Source: Rhabditoides inermis
Lineage: Eukaryota; Nematoda; Chromadorea; Rhabditida; Rhabditidae
Direction of reading: 5' to 3'
Assembly: GCA_963966185.1 (NCBI GenBank)
Contig: CAWZYM010000302.1
Coordinates: forward strand, 607,501-671,500
DNA: 64,000 nt
Each line of letters starts with the position of its first letter. Within the stretch, counting starts at the first letter, position 1. Below the pieces are notes generated by a model. The model was not told the DNA's origin and did no database searches. It worked only from the letters and a program-made list of their open reading frames with translations. The position numbers and the translations under genes were made by a program. Below, in pieces: positions 15,425 to 27,200 of the stretch.

Positions 15425-16169
15425 TTAGACGGCGGCCCTGAAACATTTTCACTCGTCTTCCACCCTCTCTCTTTCTTTCTCCCCCCCTCTCTCCACCTCT
15501 CTCCCTCCTCTCTTTTCTTCCTCCCTCCCCCTCCCTCTCCTTCTCCCCCCCCCCCCACTTCTTGACGAGTGCCTCGTCCTCTCCATTCCTCGCTTCCTCC
15601 ACCGGATCTGCGATGTGGGCTCCGATGAACAGATGGTACATCCAGCCGCCTGTGATATCAGATTGTTGATTGAATTGCTTGAATTGATGAAAAAGTTTGT
15701 TATTGATTAATCTAATCATGATTATGTGTTATTTGTAAAGAAACATACAAGTAAACATACCGAAGACTCCTCCGAAAAGCGGGGCGATGACGGGGATCCA
15801 GAAGTAGTAGTTGTGGTGGCTGAAAGAGAGACTCTCTCTCTCTCTCCCTCTCTCCCTCTCTCTCTCTCTCTCTCCCTCTCTCCCTCTCTCCTCTCTCTCT
15901 CTCCTCTCTCTCTCTTTCTCTCTCTCGCTCTCCTCTCTCTCTCCTCTCTCTCTTTCTCTCTTTCTTTCTCTCTCTCCTCTCTCTCTCTCCCTCTCTCTCT
16001 CTCCCTCTCTCCCTCTCTCTCTCTCCCTCTCTCCCTCTCTCCTCTCTCTCTCCTCTCTCTCTCTCCTCTCTCTCTTTCTCTCTCTCGCTCTCCTCTCTCT
16101 CTCCTCTCTCTCCTCCCTCTCTCTCCCTCTCTCTCTCCTCTCTCTCCCTCTCTCTCTCTCTTTCTCTCT

Positions 16170-16212
<43 letters not shown>

Positions 16213-17227
16213 GACTGTCAGTCTGTCTTTCATCTCTCTGACTATCTTTTATTTTGCTTTACGCTAAGTAACGCGTCGTGGCATTGTTTATGCGTGACTT
16301 TTTTCACATTTAGTAGATGTGTGGAACGTATGCTTTATCCTACCTGAACACGGCTCCTCCGTAGATGAAGTAGGCAAAGATGCGCGGTCCGAGGTCCCTG
16401 AAATGTTAGTTATTTATATTTTTAGGTTAGGGATCCCCCATTTTCACTGTACGGCAACTATAGTCTGGAACTATATTTGTCGCGATTGTGATTCGATTGT
16501 CGCCCTATTGCGTCTTGCCTCTCGCAATAGAATAGAAAGGTCAACAGTGTTCGTGCTATGATGCGCCTTGCCACTCTTGCCAGTTGTACAACTGTCAAGA
16601 CGCATCAGTTGGCTGATTGGTGTGTCCTTGACTGTCCCTTCCACCCACCTGGCGGGATTGATGGGGTATCCGAGGTTCAGGCCGTACGAGCATCCGATCA
16701 TCATCACAACGAAGCCTGGAGAAGTTAATTTTGCATCTGATTATTTGGGATATATAATAATGCCACCTATTACTTACATTACTTATGAATCCTACATAGC
16801 CAAATAATTATTTGCGAATAAACATCTTCCAACAAATGAGTCAGGTGGAACGCATTGAGATATTATGCATGATTTTGAAAACGTCATCGTTTCAAAGTTT
16901 CAATGGAGATTAGCAGTTGATAGTTGTTGAATTTTATTCCAATGATGTGCCACGTGTTCCATACTGTCGTTGTTAGCACTTGTCATTGTCTCACTGTGTG
17001 TCTTGTACCGGCTCGACAGTAGCTATGATAGTTGCATTTCATATATCAGTGCTGTGTTGGCAAAGTACAGTTGTGTGTTGCTGTAGCGTACCGAAGAGAA
17101 GAGGGTGGAGGAAGTCGGGGATTCTGTTGCGGCGGTCGACAATGGCAGCCACGAAGAGACACAGGAGGGCCGTGCCCACGAACTGAACGGAGAGGGTAGG
17201 GAGAGAGAGAGAGAGAAGGAGCGAGGA

Positions 17228-17259
<32 letters not shown>

Positions 17260-17266
17260 GGAGCGA

Positions 17267-17303
<37 letters not shown>

Positions 17304-17338
17304 AGCGAGGAAGAGAGAGAGAGAGAGAGAAGGAGCGA

Positions 17339-17381
<43 letters not shown>

Positions 17382-18784
17382 AGCGAGGAAGAGAGAGAGA
17401 GAGAGAGAGAGAGAGAAGGAGAGAAGGAGCGAGGAAGAGAGGGAGGGAGACTGACCTGGTCGACGAATGCGGTGGTGTTGCTGATATGGGCGGGCGCGAA
17501 CGAGCAGAACGAGCCGGCGGTAGCCTGTAGTGATTGATTATTGATCGATTATCGATGTATTGATCCCACCTTCACTCCAACAATGGCGCGCACATTTCCG
17601 GCGTACTTGACAAACTGGTCTAAAATCAAAATGTCAGTTTTTTCCTCGGGAATTTGAGATGTTTGAGGTTTGAGATTTGTTTTTGGGAGGAATATGGCTT
17701 GTCAATCGAATAGACTGGTCGATAGCCGGGAGGCGAGTCTTGTTAGGGTGTGTGTGTACTTGTTAGCATCGATTCACCAATGCGCAGTGTTGGGAAGCGC
17801 GTTTCAAATAGACATCTTTCCGCGTTTTCGACTAGATTTCAGAATCTTTAACTGACCATAGTAGACAAAGTAGGCAGCGGCCGATCCGAAGAAGGCAGCG
17901 ATCGTCTGCACCTGAACAGGGAATGCATCTCTCTCTCTTTCTCTCTCTCTCTCTCTCGCTCTCGCTCTCCCTCCCTCCCTCCCTCTCTCTCTCTCTCCCT
18001 CCCTCCCTCCCTCCCTCCCTCCCTCTCTCTCTTTCTCTCCCTCCCTGCCCACCACAGAGTAGATGAACACGTGTGCGAGGGGCAGTTTTCCGAACGACCA
18101 CATCAGAACGGTGACAGCGGGGTTCAGGTGGCCGCCTGGAACAGTGACAGTGGTACTATGTTCTAGCTAGATCTCCGGGACATGTGAAATGTTATTGTAA
18201 ACTACAACTGCATGAGCATGAGTGTTGTTGTTTGTTTGTTTGTTTGTTTGTTTGTTTGTTTGTTTGTTTGTTTGTTTATGAGTGTGTGATATTTTTCGTT
18301 CTGAATGGTTAGTGTGATAAGTATAAGTACGTACCAGACGTCTTTGCGGTGAGGTAGACACAGAAAGCGATCGCGAATCCCCATCCGATGTTCACCTGAA
18401 TGATACGAATGGATGTCATGAACTGTAATGTAGCTGCAAAACTGACAATAAGACAAGTGTTTTACGACGCGTACAACAGAACTATGAATGAGAGATGTTT
18501 GAGTTTGAGAGAACCGCATACCTGGATCCAAGTGTTGAGCTTCTCGTGAGACAGAATGAACTGCATCACTATAGCGATTCCGATGAACTGAAATAGAGCT
18601 TATAACTATTTTCAAGTACAATTGTCGTGTCTTATTCAAACATAGTCTAGTTGATACTCAAATGCAAGTATGTCCTCTTACTTACCAGCAGCATGAACGT
18701 TCCGAAGAACTCGGAGAGGAGGTTCCTCACGAGGGGAGAGCGGGTGTGGATCTTGGCCCGGAGGGCTGCCACCGGATCCACCAT
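15425..18784 (-). CDS. aquaglyceroporin (MIP family), paralogue 1
   Basis: Membrane channel for water and glycerol. Thirteen exons give 285 aa: 18686-18784, 18522-18587, 18335-18395, 18053-18135, 17857-17911, 17570-17619, 17456-17524, 17092-17182, 16649-16715, 16344-16397, 15761-15819, 15559-15649, 15425-15437. Both pore half-helices are seen: GGHLNPAV (NPA at residues 80-82) and GYPINPARD (NPA 211-213). Asp after the second NPA-Arg is the glycerol-facilitator signature, so aquaglyceroporin rather than strict aquaporin. The last coding exon is only 13 nt: splicing over a GA-rich intron gives a VKKAAV C-terminus. If that intron is retained, translation would read through a low-complexity Arg/Glu tail. 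Introns 7 and 10 are mostly GA/CT repeat. Paralogous to the gene at 32820-35621 with largely shared intron positions. Confidence 0.92.
15828..16215. repeat. long imperfect CT/GA microsatellite
   Basis: About 390 bp of CTCT with interspersed CCT and TTT, inside intron 10 of the aquaglyceroporin and beginning about 7 bp beyond the splice acceptor. It accounts for the long Ser/Leu and Arg/Glu open frames here. Confidence 0.9.
17205..17446. repeat. GA-rich minisatellite
   Basis: Repeats of GA dinucleotides interrupted at intervals by an AAGGAGCGAGGAAG block (at least six blocks), filling intron 7 of the aquaglyceroporin up to a few bases from its donor. The related CT/CCCT tract at 17928-18046 sits in intron 4 of the same gene. 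Confidence 0.9.
18230..18278 (+). repeat. (TTTG)n tetranucleotide repeat
   Basis: About twelve tandem TTTG units in intron 3 of the first aquaglyceroporin. Confidence 0.95.
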
Positions 18785-19267
18785 GGCTGGGAAGGGAGAA
18801 AGGAGTGATAGGAACGGGTATACACGCTACTCACGCACTGCAGGAATGTCAGACATAACAGTGATGAGTGATATAAATGCAGTACTGTAAATAAATGAGT
18901 GAGAGAAGCTTATATACATGGAGGAAACTTCACTGATCGCGGAATATAATGAGGAAATTAGCTCGGCGCGGCGTCAAAAAAGTGGCTATGGTGTATTGGC
19001 TACGTGATTTCGAAGCGATAGGTGCAATTAGAGTGCTGTTGTCGGGTGGCGACTGGACTAGTGAAGGGCACTGCGATGGGTGTGTGAATGCACTGCCTGA
19101 TGGGGACATCGCAGTAATTGGATAGGATAGAGACGCCCAACCGCGGAGAACGACCACACAAAAAAAAACATAGAAAGAAAAAGCGGGCGCTCGGTACAAA
19201 ATAAAGCGCATTTCCAGTCGGATAAACGAGACTCGAGACATCAGTGTTCACAAATATGGAGATTTTA

Positions 19268-19309
<42 letters not shown>

Positions 19310-21359
19310 AGATCAGGTCAGTTCCACTAATTAAGTGTGTTACAAACCGTATAAAGGGATCTCTTGATTGCAAAGTGATGAGAGAAATTGAGAAGTGAGA
19401 GAGATGGGGAAACGATCGGAGTGAGACCAACGCCCAAACCGCGCAATAAATCATCGCAGATATCACGCGGGAATGGAAATGTTATTCAGAAATATCAATC
19501 TTTCATAGGCCAGTGTCAGAATCGGGGCTTCTAGACGACAGCTTGGAGTGATGCAATGCCCCGAAATGCGAGAGGTCCGGAAAAGGGGCGGGGCCAAGAG
19601 GAAAATGGCCTCGCCGCGCTGACTGAGTGAGGATGTTAGGTTTCCGGGGGCATGTTTCATTTTTCTAGTCACCCGTTTCTCTCTCTCTCTCCCCCACTTC
19701 CTCTCCCTCTTCTCTCCCCCTCTCTCTCTCTCTCTCTCTCTTCTTTTCCTTCCTCCTCTCTTTCTCTCTCTCTCTTTCCCGCATTTCCAATATCATCTGA
19801 CCGCTGCGACCCTATGTGTGTTTTGGGAATCGTTTTTTTCAGCAGTGGGTTTTTTGTCGATATGCAATCAGGGGAGCATTTGCAAAGCAAGGAGACTCCG
19901 TTCAAACGTGCAAAAGAACATGTAGGCTGAATCAGTCTCCCTCTCTCCCTCCACCTCTCCCTCTTTCTTTCTCTTCTCACTTTCTCGCTACTCTTTCTTT
20001 CTCCTCTTATCTCACTGTCTTGCTACTCTCTCACTCTCCAAATACTGCTTCCTGCATCACATTCTGCACGTTTCATGCAGATAATCTGCGTAAAAAGATT
20101 AGCGAGGTTCGAAAAACGGGGAGAGGGGGGGGGGGATTGAGAGCAGACGGTCTGCTGATGTGCTGATGACTACACAGCGGTTGCTGACCAGTGTGATGAT
20201 TGGTGATGGTGTGGTGATTGATACCCAAGTTCGTAAACCTTGTAAATGTCACAATGAGACATGTCACTAGGGGCTGAGCTGATCGTGAGGGTCGTGGTAG
20301 TGTATAATTGATTAAACGATAAGTCGTTCATTATGAAAATTATTGTTGTTATAGTGTATGCCCTTTCTCTCGTATATTTTTGTATGAGGGAATTATATTG
20401 TGTTTTGATATTCTTCAATTCGGATCGTAGTTCGTAGTTAGTGCCTGAAAGTAACTGGCGCGTGTCGAACGTGAGCAAAACAGAACTTATTTCAGGAAAA
20501 CTACTGGAAAATTTACGAGAATGGTATCTTCTAAAGAAAAATTGAACTTCATTTGAAAAAAGTCTCCCAAAAACTGAATACTTTTTTTCGATTGCTCGAA
20601 GCATCTGTTGATAATAATTGAATACGTATGAGTACAGTCTTTGTTCACTGTATGTTTTTTTTTGTTTTTCCTTGTTAGTTCCTGATTTACTCATTGTATA
20701 TTGATTGTTGAGACTTTCACTCTCTGTCCTAACACGGCTCAAGCCACTGCCGCCGCCCCTCCAAAATGTAATAAGCATCTCATTAATAATAACGGGTCTA
20801 ATACGAAACAAAGTCCAAATTACCTACTTTCCCATTGCACACTGACTATATTATATTCTATGTGACGATTGGACTCATGTTGTACGTTTGCTGTGAGCCT
20901 GTGAGCAAGTGTGATCTGTGTTTTTGTCGTTGTTGTAATCGTTGTAACATAATAATAAAGGGTGTAATAACGTAAAATACACAGGAATAATTACTAATTT
21001 TACGTTATTTCGTTTTATTTGGAATGTAGTTTTTCTTTTTTTCTTGTATTGTATTCCTGAGTATCGAAAGCAACTCATTTAATTCTACTACCGTGAACTT
21101 GAAGATACAGGGGGCTATTTCTGACGATTTTCAATCTTTTATGCGTCACAAAACGATTATTCAAACTCAGGTTGAACGCAAGTGCGCGCGGTGAATAGAA
21201 ACGATCAGTAGACCGCTCTGAATGTATATTTTACAATTCCCGCCACTCTGCACTCTCTTCTCTTCGTGTGCTCTCTCGCACTCTCGCATGTGCCGTCGGC
21301 AAATGACCGATGAGCGGGAAGGGGAAATCGAATAGGAACCTGTATCTTCAAGAAACGAA
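18785..21359. other. upstream region of the aquaglyceroporin, AT-rich, no confirmed gene
   Basis: This gap holds the aquaglyceroporin promoter and then mostly AT-rich non-coding sequence. A GA tract lies at 19272-19306 and CT tracts at about 19680-19780 and 19935-20040. One unexpectedly long open frame (20170-20778, minus strand) is listed separately. I see no splice-connected coding series, tRNA or other RNA gene. Confidence 0.5.
20170..20778 (-). CDS. orphan ORF, about 200 aa, doubtful
   Basis: An ATG-initiated frame (ATG at 20776-20778) stays open for about 200 codons in AT-rich DNA, where stops should be frequent. The protein is Ser/Tyr/Lys-rich with a mid-region of Arg, Phe and Tyr residues (for example FFRRYHSRKF) and a His/Ser-rich tail. 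I see no signal peptide, membrane span or known domain. It is a single uninterrupted frame, unlike every confirmed gene in this window, so it may be a relic, a mobile-element ORF or chance. Coding status is unproven. Confidence 0.2.
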   Translation of the reverse strand: MLITFWRGGGSGLSRVRTESESLNNQYTMSKSGTNKEKQKKTYSEQRLYSYVFNYYQQMLRAIEKKYSVFGRLFSNEVQFFFRRYHSRKFSSSFPEISSVLLTFDTRQLLSGTNYELRSELKNIKTQYNSLIQKYTRERAYTITTIIFIMNDLSFNQLYTTTTLTISSAPSDMSHCDIYKVYELGYQSPHHHQSSHWSATAV

Positions 21360-22940
21360 AACAGGTAAAACTAATAATTCTCCTACCGCAATCCTAAGGA
21401 GAGACATCAGATCAAATTATTCTACTTCCTCAATTTCAAGGAGCGACAGCAGGCAAATTATTCTCCTACTGAAATCCCAAAAGGCGCCAGCAGAAATTAT
21501 TCTACTACCGTATTCGTAAAAAAACGACATCAGGCCAAACTCTTCTACTACCATAATCTCAAGGTGCGACAGCAGATCAAATTATTCTCCTATCGTAATG
21601 AAATCAAATTATTCTACTACCGTAACCTTAAAGAATGACATCATGCCAACATACTATTCTATCGTAATCCTGATGAGTGACAGCTAATCAAATTATTCTC
21701 ATATCGTAATCCTAAGGAGCAACAGCAGATCAGATTATTCTCTTATCGTAATCCTAAGGACCGACAGCAGATCAAGTTATTCTCCTATCGTAATCCTAAG
21801 GAGCGACAGCAGATCAAATTATTCTTCTATCGTAATTCTAAGGAGCGACATCAGATCAAATTATTCTCCTATCGTGATCCTAAGGAGCAACAGAAGATCA
21901 AATTATCTTTTAAAAGGACTTCCGTAAGAGAAGAGTTTGTGTTACTCAATCTAATGCAACAAAAGCTCATGCATTTTATCAATCGAAATAGTAAACAAAC
22001 CTGCTCTTTCTGCAATAAAAACTAATGCGAGCAAATGTTGTATGTCGGGAAATTGATTTCGGTATCCGATCGATTATATATAACTTGTTGAACTATTGGA
22101 GCAGGTTTGTGTACTATTTCGATTGATAAAATGCATGAGCTTTTGTTGCATTACATTGAGTAACACAAACTCTTCTCTTACGGAAGTCCTTTTAAAAGAT
22201 AATGAATGTACTTTTATTGGATTTCATATAAATCTATCTACATTAACATGAACCACAAAACATTTTTTTAAAGAAATCCAACAGTTCACTCACCTTGTTG
22301 AGTCCAAAATTGTATAAAATTTGCAAAAAAGAGTTTAGGTAATGCTGATGGGAAAATTTACAATTCCAATGTCATTTCTATGTAAAATCATATATTACAA
22401 TAGGTTTGCCGCCAGCCGGAACCGAACTCGAGCCATGTGTCTCAACGGGCGCAATCGCTAACCACAACACTACTGTGCGCACGGCAGAGCGCGCAATCTA
22501 AACGATATCAGTGCAATCCACAGGCAGTGCGGATTGTGCACCTCCTGTCTGCTGGGGGCAGCCGGTGCGCGCCACCCCCCCCCTAGAAAACGTTCCGTAC
22601 ACGGGGGATTGCCTGCCCCTCAGGGGGCGCGCGCGCGTATCTCGCTTCCTACAACAGCTAGCGTTACCAAAATCGAAACTCAACCATTTTCTAACATCCT
22701 GATAACATCTATCAGCATCACATTGTTCTCGTAAAGATTCTAAGGAACCTTTCGTTCAATCGCCTTTTGCCGATTCTAGCGCGCGACTAGGGTTAACACA
22801 AACCAACCAGCGCTGCCGCGCTGGTTGTAATTATTCTACTATCGTAATCCTAAGGAGAGACAGCAGATCAAACTATTCTCCTAACGTAATTCTAAAGAGC
22901 GACAGCAAATCAATTTATTCTCATATCGTAATCCTAAGGA
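21360..22940 (+). repeat. 42-bp minisatellite, split by an inserted element
   Basis: Tandem copies of a roughly 42-bp unit built around ATTATTCTCCTATCGTAATC and AGGAGCGACAGCAGATC. Copies run from about 21360 to 21906, with early ones more diverged, and resume at 22829-22940 after an interruption of about 920 bp. The right-hand copies are in register with the left-hand ones once the insert is removed, so one array was split rather than two arrays formed. Confidence 0.85.
21907..22834. mobile_element. foldback/Helitron-like element inside the minisatellite, copy C
   Basis: Inverted arms of about 100 bp (21907-22006 and 22099-22198) with high mutual identity flank a 90-bp core. Further right are the ATTTCATATAAAT motif (about 22225), GC-rich sequence, an ATTCTAGCGCGC block near 22775 shared with copy A, and a terminal hairpin (stem 22805-22813 with 22818-22826, loop TGCC). 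AATTAT occurs at both borders (21901-21906 and 22829-22834), so either it is a 6-bp target duplication, or the element ends in TAA before T in Helitron fashion. Removing the insert restores a perfect repeat unit. No protein is encoded. Confidence 0.7.
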
Positions 22941-23330
22941 TCACTTCTTATTTTCCCGTTCCCGCGAGTGGTTGCCCCTTTCCGCGCTTCCACCACCCGA
23001 CTGGGAGCAAGTATATAAATGGACGCGAGAAGTTCGAGAACGTTCGACGGTAGACGCAAGGTGGTCCATAAGGCTCACGCGTTCGAGAATGGATCAAGGC
23101 CGCATACTCTATATCGAATAAGAGATAAGAAGACATATGTGGAGACGTGACTGGATTCCTCTCTCCGCATATGCTGTAATGCCAACAGTGTCTGGAGAAA
23201 GTGAAGCACTGCAAATCGTATACGAACAGTTCCAAATAAATACGATACAGAAGAATATCTAGTGGAAAACGTAATAAAACGCAAAAACAGTTGGATTGAC
23301 GATATTGAGCTGTGATGTGCCGCCGATGTA
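22941..23330 (+). promoter_or_regulatory. LTR-like or promoter-like segment with TATA box and heat-shock element
   Basis: A TATATAAA box (23012-23019) is followed by TTCGAGAACGTTC (23033-23045), a match to the TTCnnGAAnnTTC heat-shock element. A poly(A) signal AATAAA follows at 23235-23240. TATA, then about 220 bp, then AATAAA, with no ORF between, is the arrangement of a solo LTR (U3-R-U5). I could not find convincing TG...CA ends or a target duplication, so a plain Pol II promoter of an unrecognised transcript is possible. Confidence 0.3.
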
Positions 23331-24241
23331 CCGCGAGAGAAACAGTTTACTCCTACGTGTTGCTTTTATGGCATCATCAGGTAGAGCATTAACTACAAAA
23401 TGTAGTGTAACAATGTGATCGGAAAAAGAAAATAAAAAAAGAGTTGTGTGCTCATCTGAGAATGAAGGTATTAAACCAATTTAGTTTTCAAAATGTTTGT
23501 ATTGAAAAAGGAGTACAGTAGCATTGTGTTCGTGATGATCCCACTTACACTATATTCTAAATATATCACTGCACTGCTCACTAATGATGACAAGGAGGGA
23601 AAACAGTGTGAGTGAGGGAGAGTTCAAAATCAATGATAGAGTTCTCCAATCCTCAACCATTTGATTCGCGAACCCCGGGCCGTTCCACCGCCGCCAAATA
23701 TAGTCATACCGATTTCCAAGCATAGTTACCGTAATCCGAGTACCACGTGTTATGTTTATGTAGTTACCGTAATCTTAGTACCGCTCAATCACTCACTCTT
23801 CGTCTCTTTTGCGCACAAAAAAAGGTGTTCGAGGGCGTGCATGCAGAAGTTCGACTTGATCTGGAAAGGGCTGATTGAAGACATGGCAACTGTCCTCCGA
23901 TCAAAGTTCTGCTCCTTCTTCGTCTAATTGTGCAACAGCGACCTGCCCGTCTACAATACGGTATTGTCACCCTAGACGGATACTGTAGTACTGTAGCTAC
24001 CGTAATGGTGTTAGCATGATACTCATTGGAGATCGCAGATCTCGTCGTCCTCGCTCCTAAAAAATACCTTTTGACACGTCACTTTCCTGCAAAAACATCA
24101 TTGTAAAATGAAGTGTTTATTATCAATGAGAAGTGTTTATTATCAATAATAAAAAGGATGATAACGATAAGAAAAAATTCATATAATACATACAATTATG
24201 GTATAAATGGATTAATGATGGGCAGTTGATTGGAATCTTGA
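23331..24241. other. non-coding gap 3' of lect-2
   Basis: AT-rich sequence with scattered TACCGTAATC motifs (about 23730-23770 and 23995) but no gene that I can support. Two minus-strand AATAAA signals (plus-strand TTTATT at 24116-24121 and 24137-24142) lie about 100-125 bp beyond the lect-2 stop and probably end its transcript. Confidence 0.55.
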
Positions 24242-27200
24242 TTAGAGGTTGATAAGGGGCGGCAGCTGGCACTTGTCGGCTGTGATGATGTCAGACACAT
24301 CAACAACACGACCCTGGTAGCGGACCTGCAACACATTCATCAAGTATGTTTCACCCCCCCCCCCTTCATTTCTCTAACTCTCGCATCTTTCTCTCCTTTC
24401 CATCTAACTGTGTTCTATAACACATCAAAATGATTGCTGGACGTTGTCAGGTCAACATAAAATACATAAAGACGGCAAAAAACTGAAAAGACCCACTAGC
24501 TTCCCCTGGTGGGTCTGGGCACGAAAATTTCAAATAGATGATACGGTAACTCGGTAACTAAGAGCTTTCATGTTTTCGCGAGCTCACGTTTCACCAGAAA
24601 TAGATAAGAAATGGCCGTCATTCCTTTTCGATAAACGCAGTGAGGTCGCTCAGAATTAGCTGCCAGCAGACATTGCTTCTATGGCGCAACTGGTTCAAGT
24701 TGCGCCTGCCAATCACGGGTCGTGGGTTCGGAACCGCTGACGAGTTTTGTCATAACTCTTTTGCTACAGTCAGCCTGCCTGCGAATCATAACTCGTGTAA
24801 AAGTCATAACATACGTTTCCAATAATTCGATTCACAAATTTCTTTTCATCTAGTTCTTTGTGATAACTGACCTCCAGGAATACACTGTCGGGTGCCGATT
24901 CGCATTCGAGGCGGGATCCAATCGGCTCGCCCTGCAATGGAGGCAGTGACTCGAAGATAGCACGTATGCACCAGGCATTGTATTACAGTAATTTACCGTA
25001 TTCATTCACCTAATCAATATTGTGTGTTGTGTGCTACTTGATTCGAGATACATATTCTGATTTTGATTCAAAGGAATGAACTGGAATCCCACCTGCACAA
25101 TCCTCTTCCTTCCAAATCCGAGGTCGGTGCGATAGCGCACGTTGTAGACGCGCACCTCGAAACCTGAATGGAAAACAATTATAATCATGGTAGAAAGTCT
25201 CGTTTAGGTAAAAGGTGAGAAGGTAAGGAAGCACCCCGATCCAAGAAATTTGGAAAAAGCTAACTCAATTTTAGATGATTCCGTGAAATAATAATAAAAA
25301 AACTCTATAATCGTCTCACCGATCCAGTCCTCTGTTCCGACGATGAACAGTCCGTCGTTGTCGCAACCAGAGTAGCCGGCGGACTGCTCGAAGTGCAGAC
25401 GAGTGCGACCGACAACCTAGAACATCACACCCTGTACTGTACACTACTGTACACTGTACACCACTGTACACTGTACACACTACACTGTACACTGCCAGTT
25501 TATAATAAGTTACTTGCAGTATTTTTTTAAAGTTAGTCTGTAAATACCTCTCCAGTGATGGGCGAGTAGATGAGAGGAACACGGGGCTCATCCTCCTAAA
25601 AAAGGTATGTGAGAGGGAGAGAGAGGGAGAGGAGAAAGAGAGAGAGAGAGAGAGCAAGAGAGAGAGAGGGAGAGCCGACCTTGTCATCCTCCACCATCGG
25701 ACACTCCAGATCCCATCCACGCACGCCGTTGAAGCGCCTGACAATGAAAATATATTATATTTTATATATACATACATTTATATAAAAGGAATTTGAATCC
25801 AATAGAGTGATACACAATAATCGTAGCGATTTTTTGATTAAAAAAACACTCACTTGTCAGCCTTGAACGGGGCTCCGAGAAGTTTGTTGTTGGAGTTGGA
25901 TTCGCAGATCTGACCAGTACACATACCTGCAATCAGAACGAAGTTTGAAACCTCTCTCCCCCCTTCTCTCTCTCTCTCTCCTTCTCTCTTCCCCCTCTTC
26001 CTCTCCCCCCATCTCTCTCTCCCCCCATCTCTCTCTCTCTCTTTCTCTCTCTCTCTTCACTCACACTGCTGCAGATGGAAGGTAGGGTCGATCAGCTTGC
26101 CGGAGCGGTACAGCTTCATCTAGAAAATTACGATACAGGTGTCATGTTTTGATAAAATATTTTTCAGGCGCATCAGAGTTTTATATCAAGCTAGCGCTCT
26201 GAGTTGTGAATGGTTTGAGCTGATATTGCAGATTACTTCTGTAAGATGAACAACACGTACCTGTACATGAGGCTCCGAGTTCCTCTGGCTGGCGTCCTCG
26301 AAACACGCACGGTCCACCGCCTGAAAAAAACAAAGAATTACAAAAAAGTTAACAGAAATCAGAAAAGTTTTTGTACATTAAAATGACACCGTGACACTTT
26401 GGTGTTGACATCACGAGACCAAATATAATGGTTGCATTTTCTAATTACCCACAATGATTCTCAAAAACGTTGATTACGTTGATTGGATTGCAGCTCTGTT
26501 CTCACTCACGTGTTTGCTACGCGTAATCGCTGTGTGATGTTCGCTTGAACAAATGAGTGCATAACACTTCCTCTAGCTATCATTTTCGTTTATATATTGC
26601 AAACAATCAAGTAATTGGCATATACAGTTGTTTGTTCCATTAATTGTCCTCGAGAGACTGATTATAAGCGAATCAGTATTTAACAAAGGCGGGATCATTG
26701 TGATTGCCGATTCTGAGTCAGTGAGACAGACAAGCAATGAATACTGTGAATGAAAACGATTCCTCCATCCCTCCGCCCCCTTTGGTCCCACTTCAGCAAA
26801 TTGGTTTCATGGTATTCTCCTGGATCTCTCTCACTATCTACTTTCTCATCATTTTTGTTGTTTCTTCTCAAAAGAAATACAATCACGTTTTTGGATCGTC
26901 TTTCTTCATAATAGTAAAGTTCCAGGTTTCTTGATTTTCCTTCTTTTTCAAAATCATTATCTTTGTTTACTCAGTTCTTTGCTGACTTACTCTTTTTTCT
27001 TCTCATCGAGTTCTACAATCGTCCGAGAAAGTATCGCTACGGGGGGCTGTATACACAGGTATTTCATTCAAATGAATCCAGATTGTTTCATGGAATGTTC
27101 AGGACATTCCCGACTGGCTGTCGTATGGTTTGTGGATCGCGGTGAACGTTGTCACAAATGCAGTCATCATCGGTCATGTTCTCTTCGCTCTCAACAGACT

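Noticed and set aside
15369..15558. Extended C-terminus of the first aquaglyceroporin
   Set aside because: Reading on past VKK gives a low-complexity Gly/Arg/Glu tail, whereas splicing to the 13-nt exon at 15425-15437 gives a clean end in frame; kept only as an alternative.
21360..22940. CRISPR array
   Set aside because: Units are contiguous diverging tandem copies without unique spacers, in a eukaryotic genome.
24655..24745. A functional tRNA gene
   Set aside because: Box-like motifs exist but acceptor, D and T stems do not pair.
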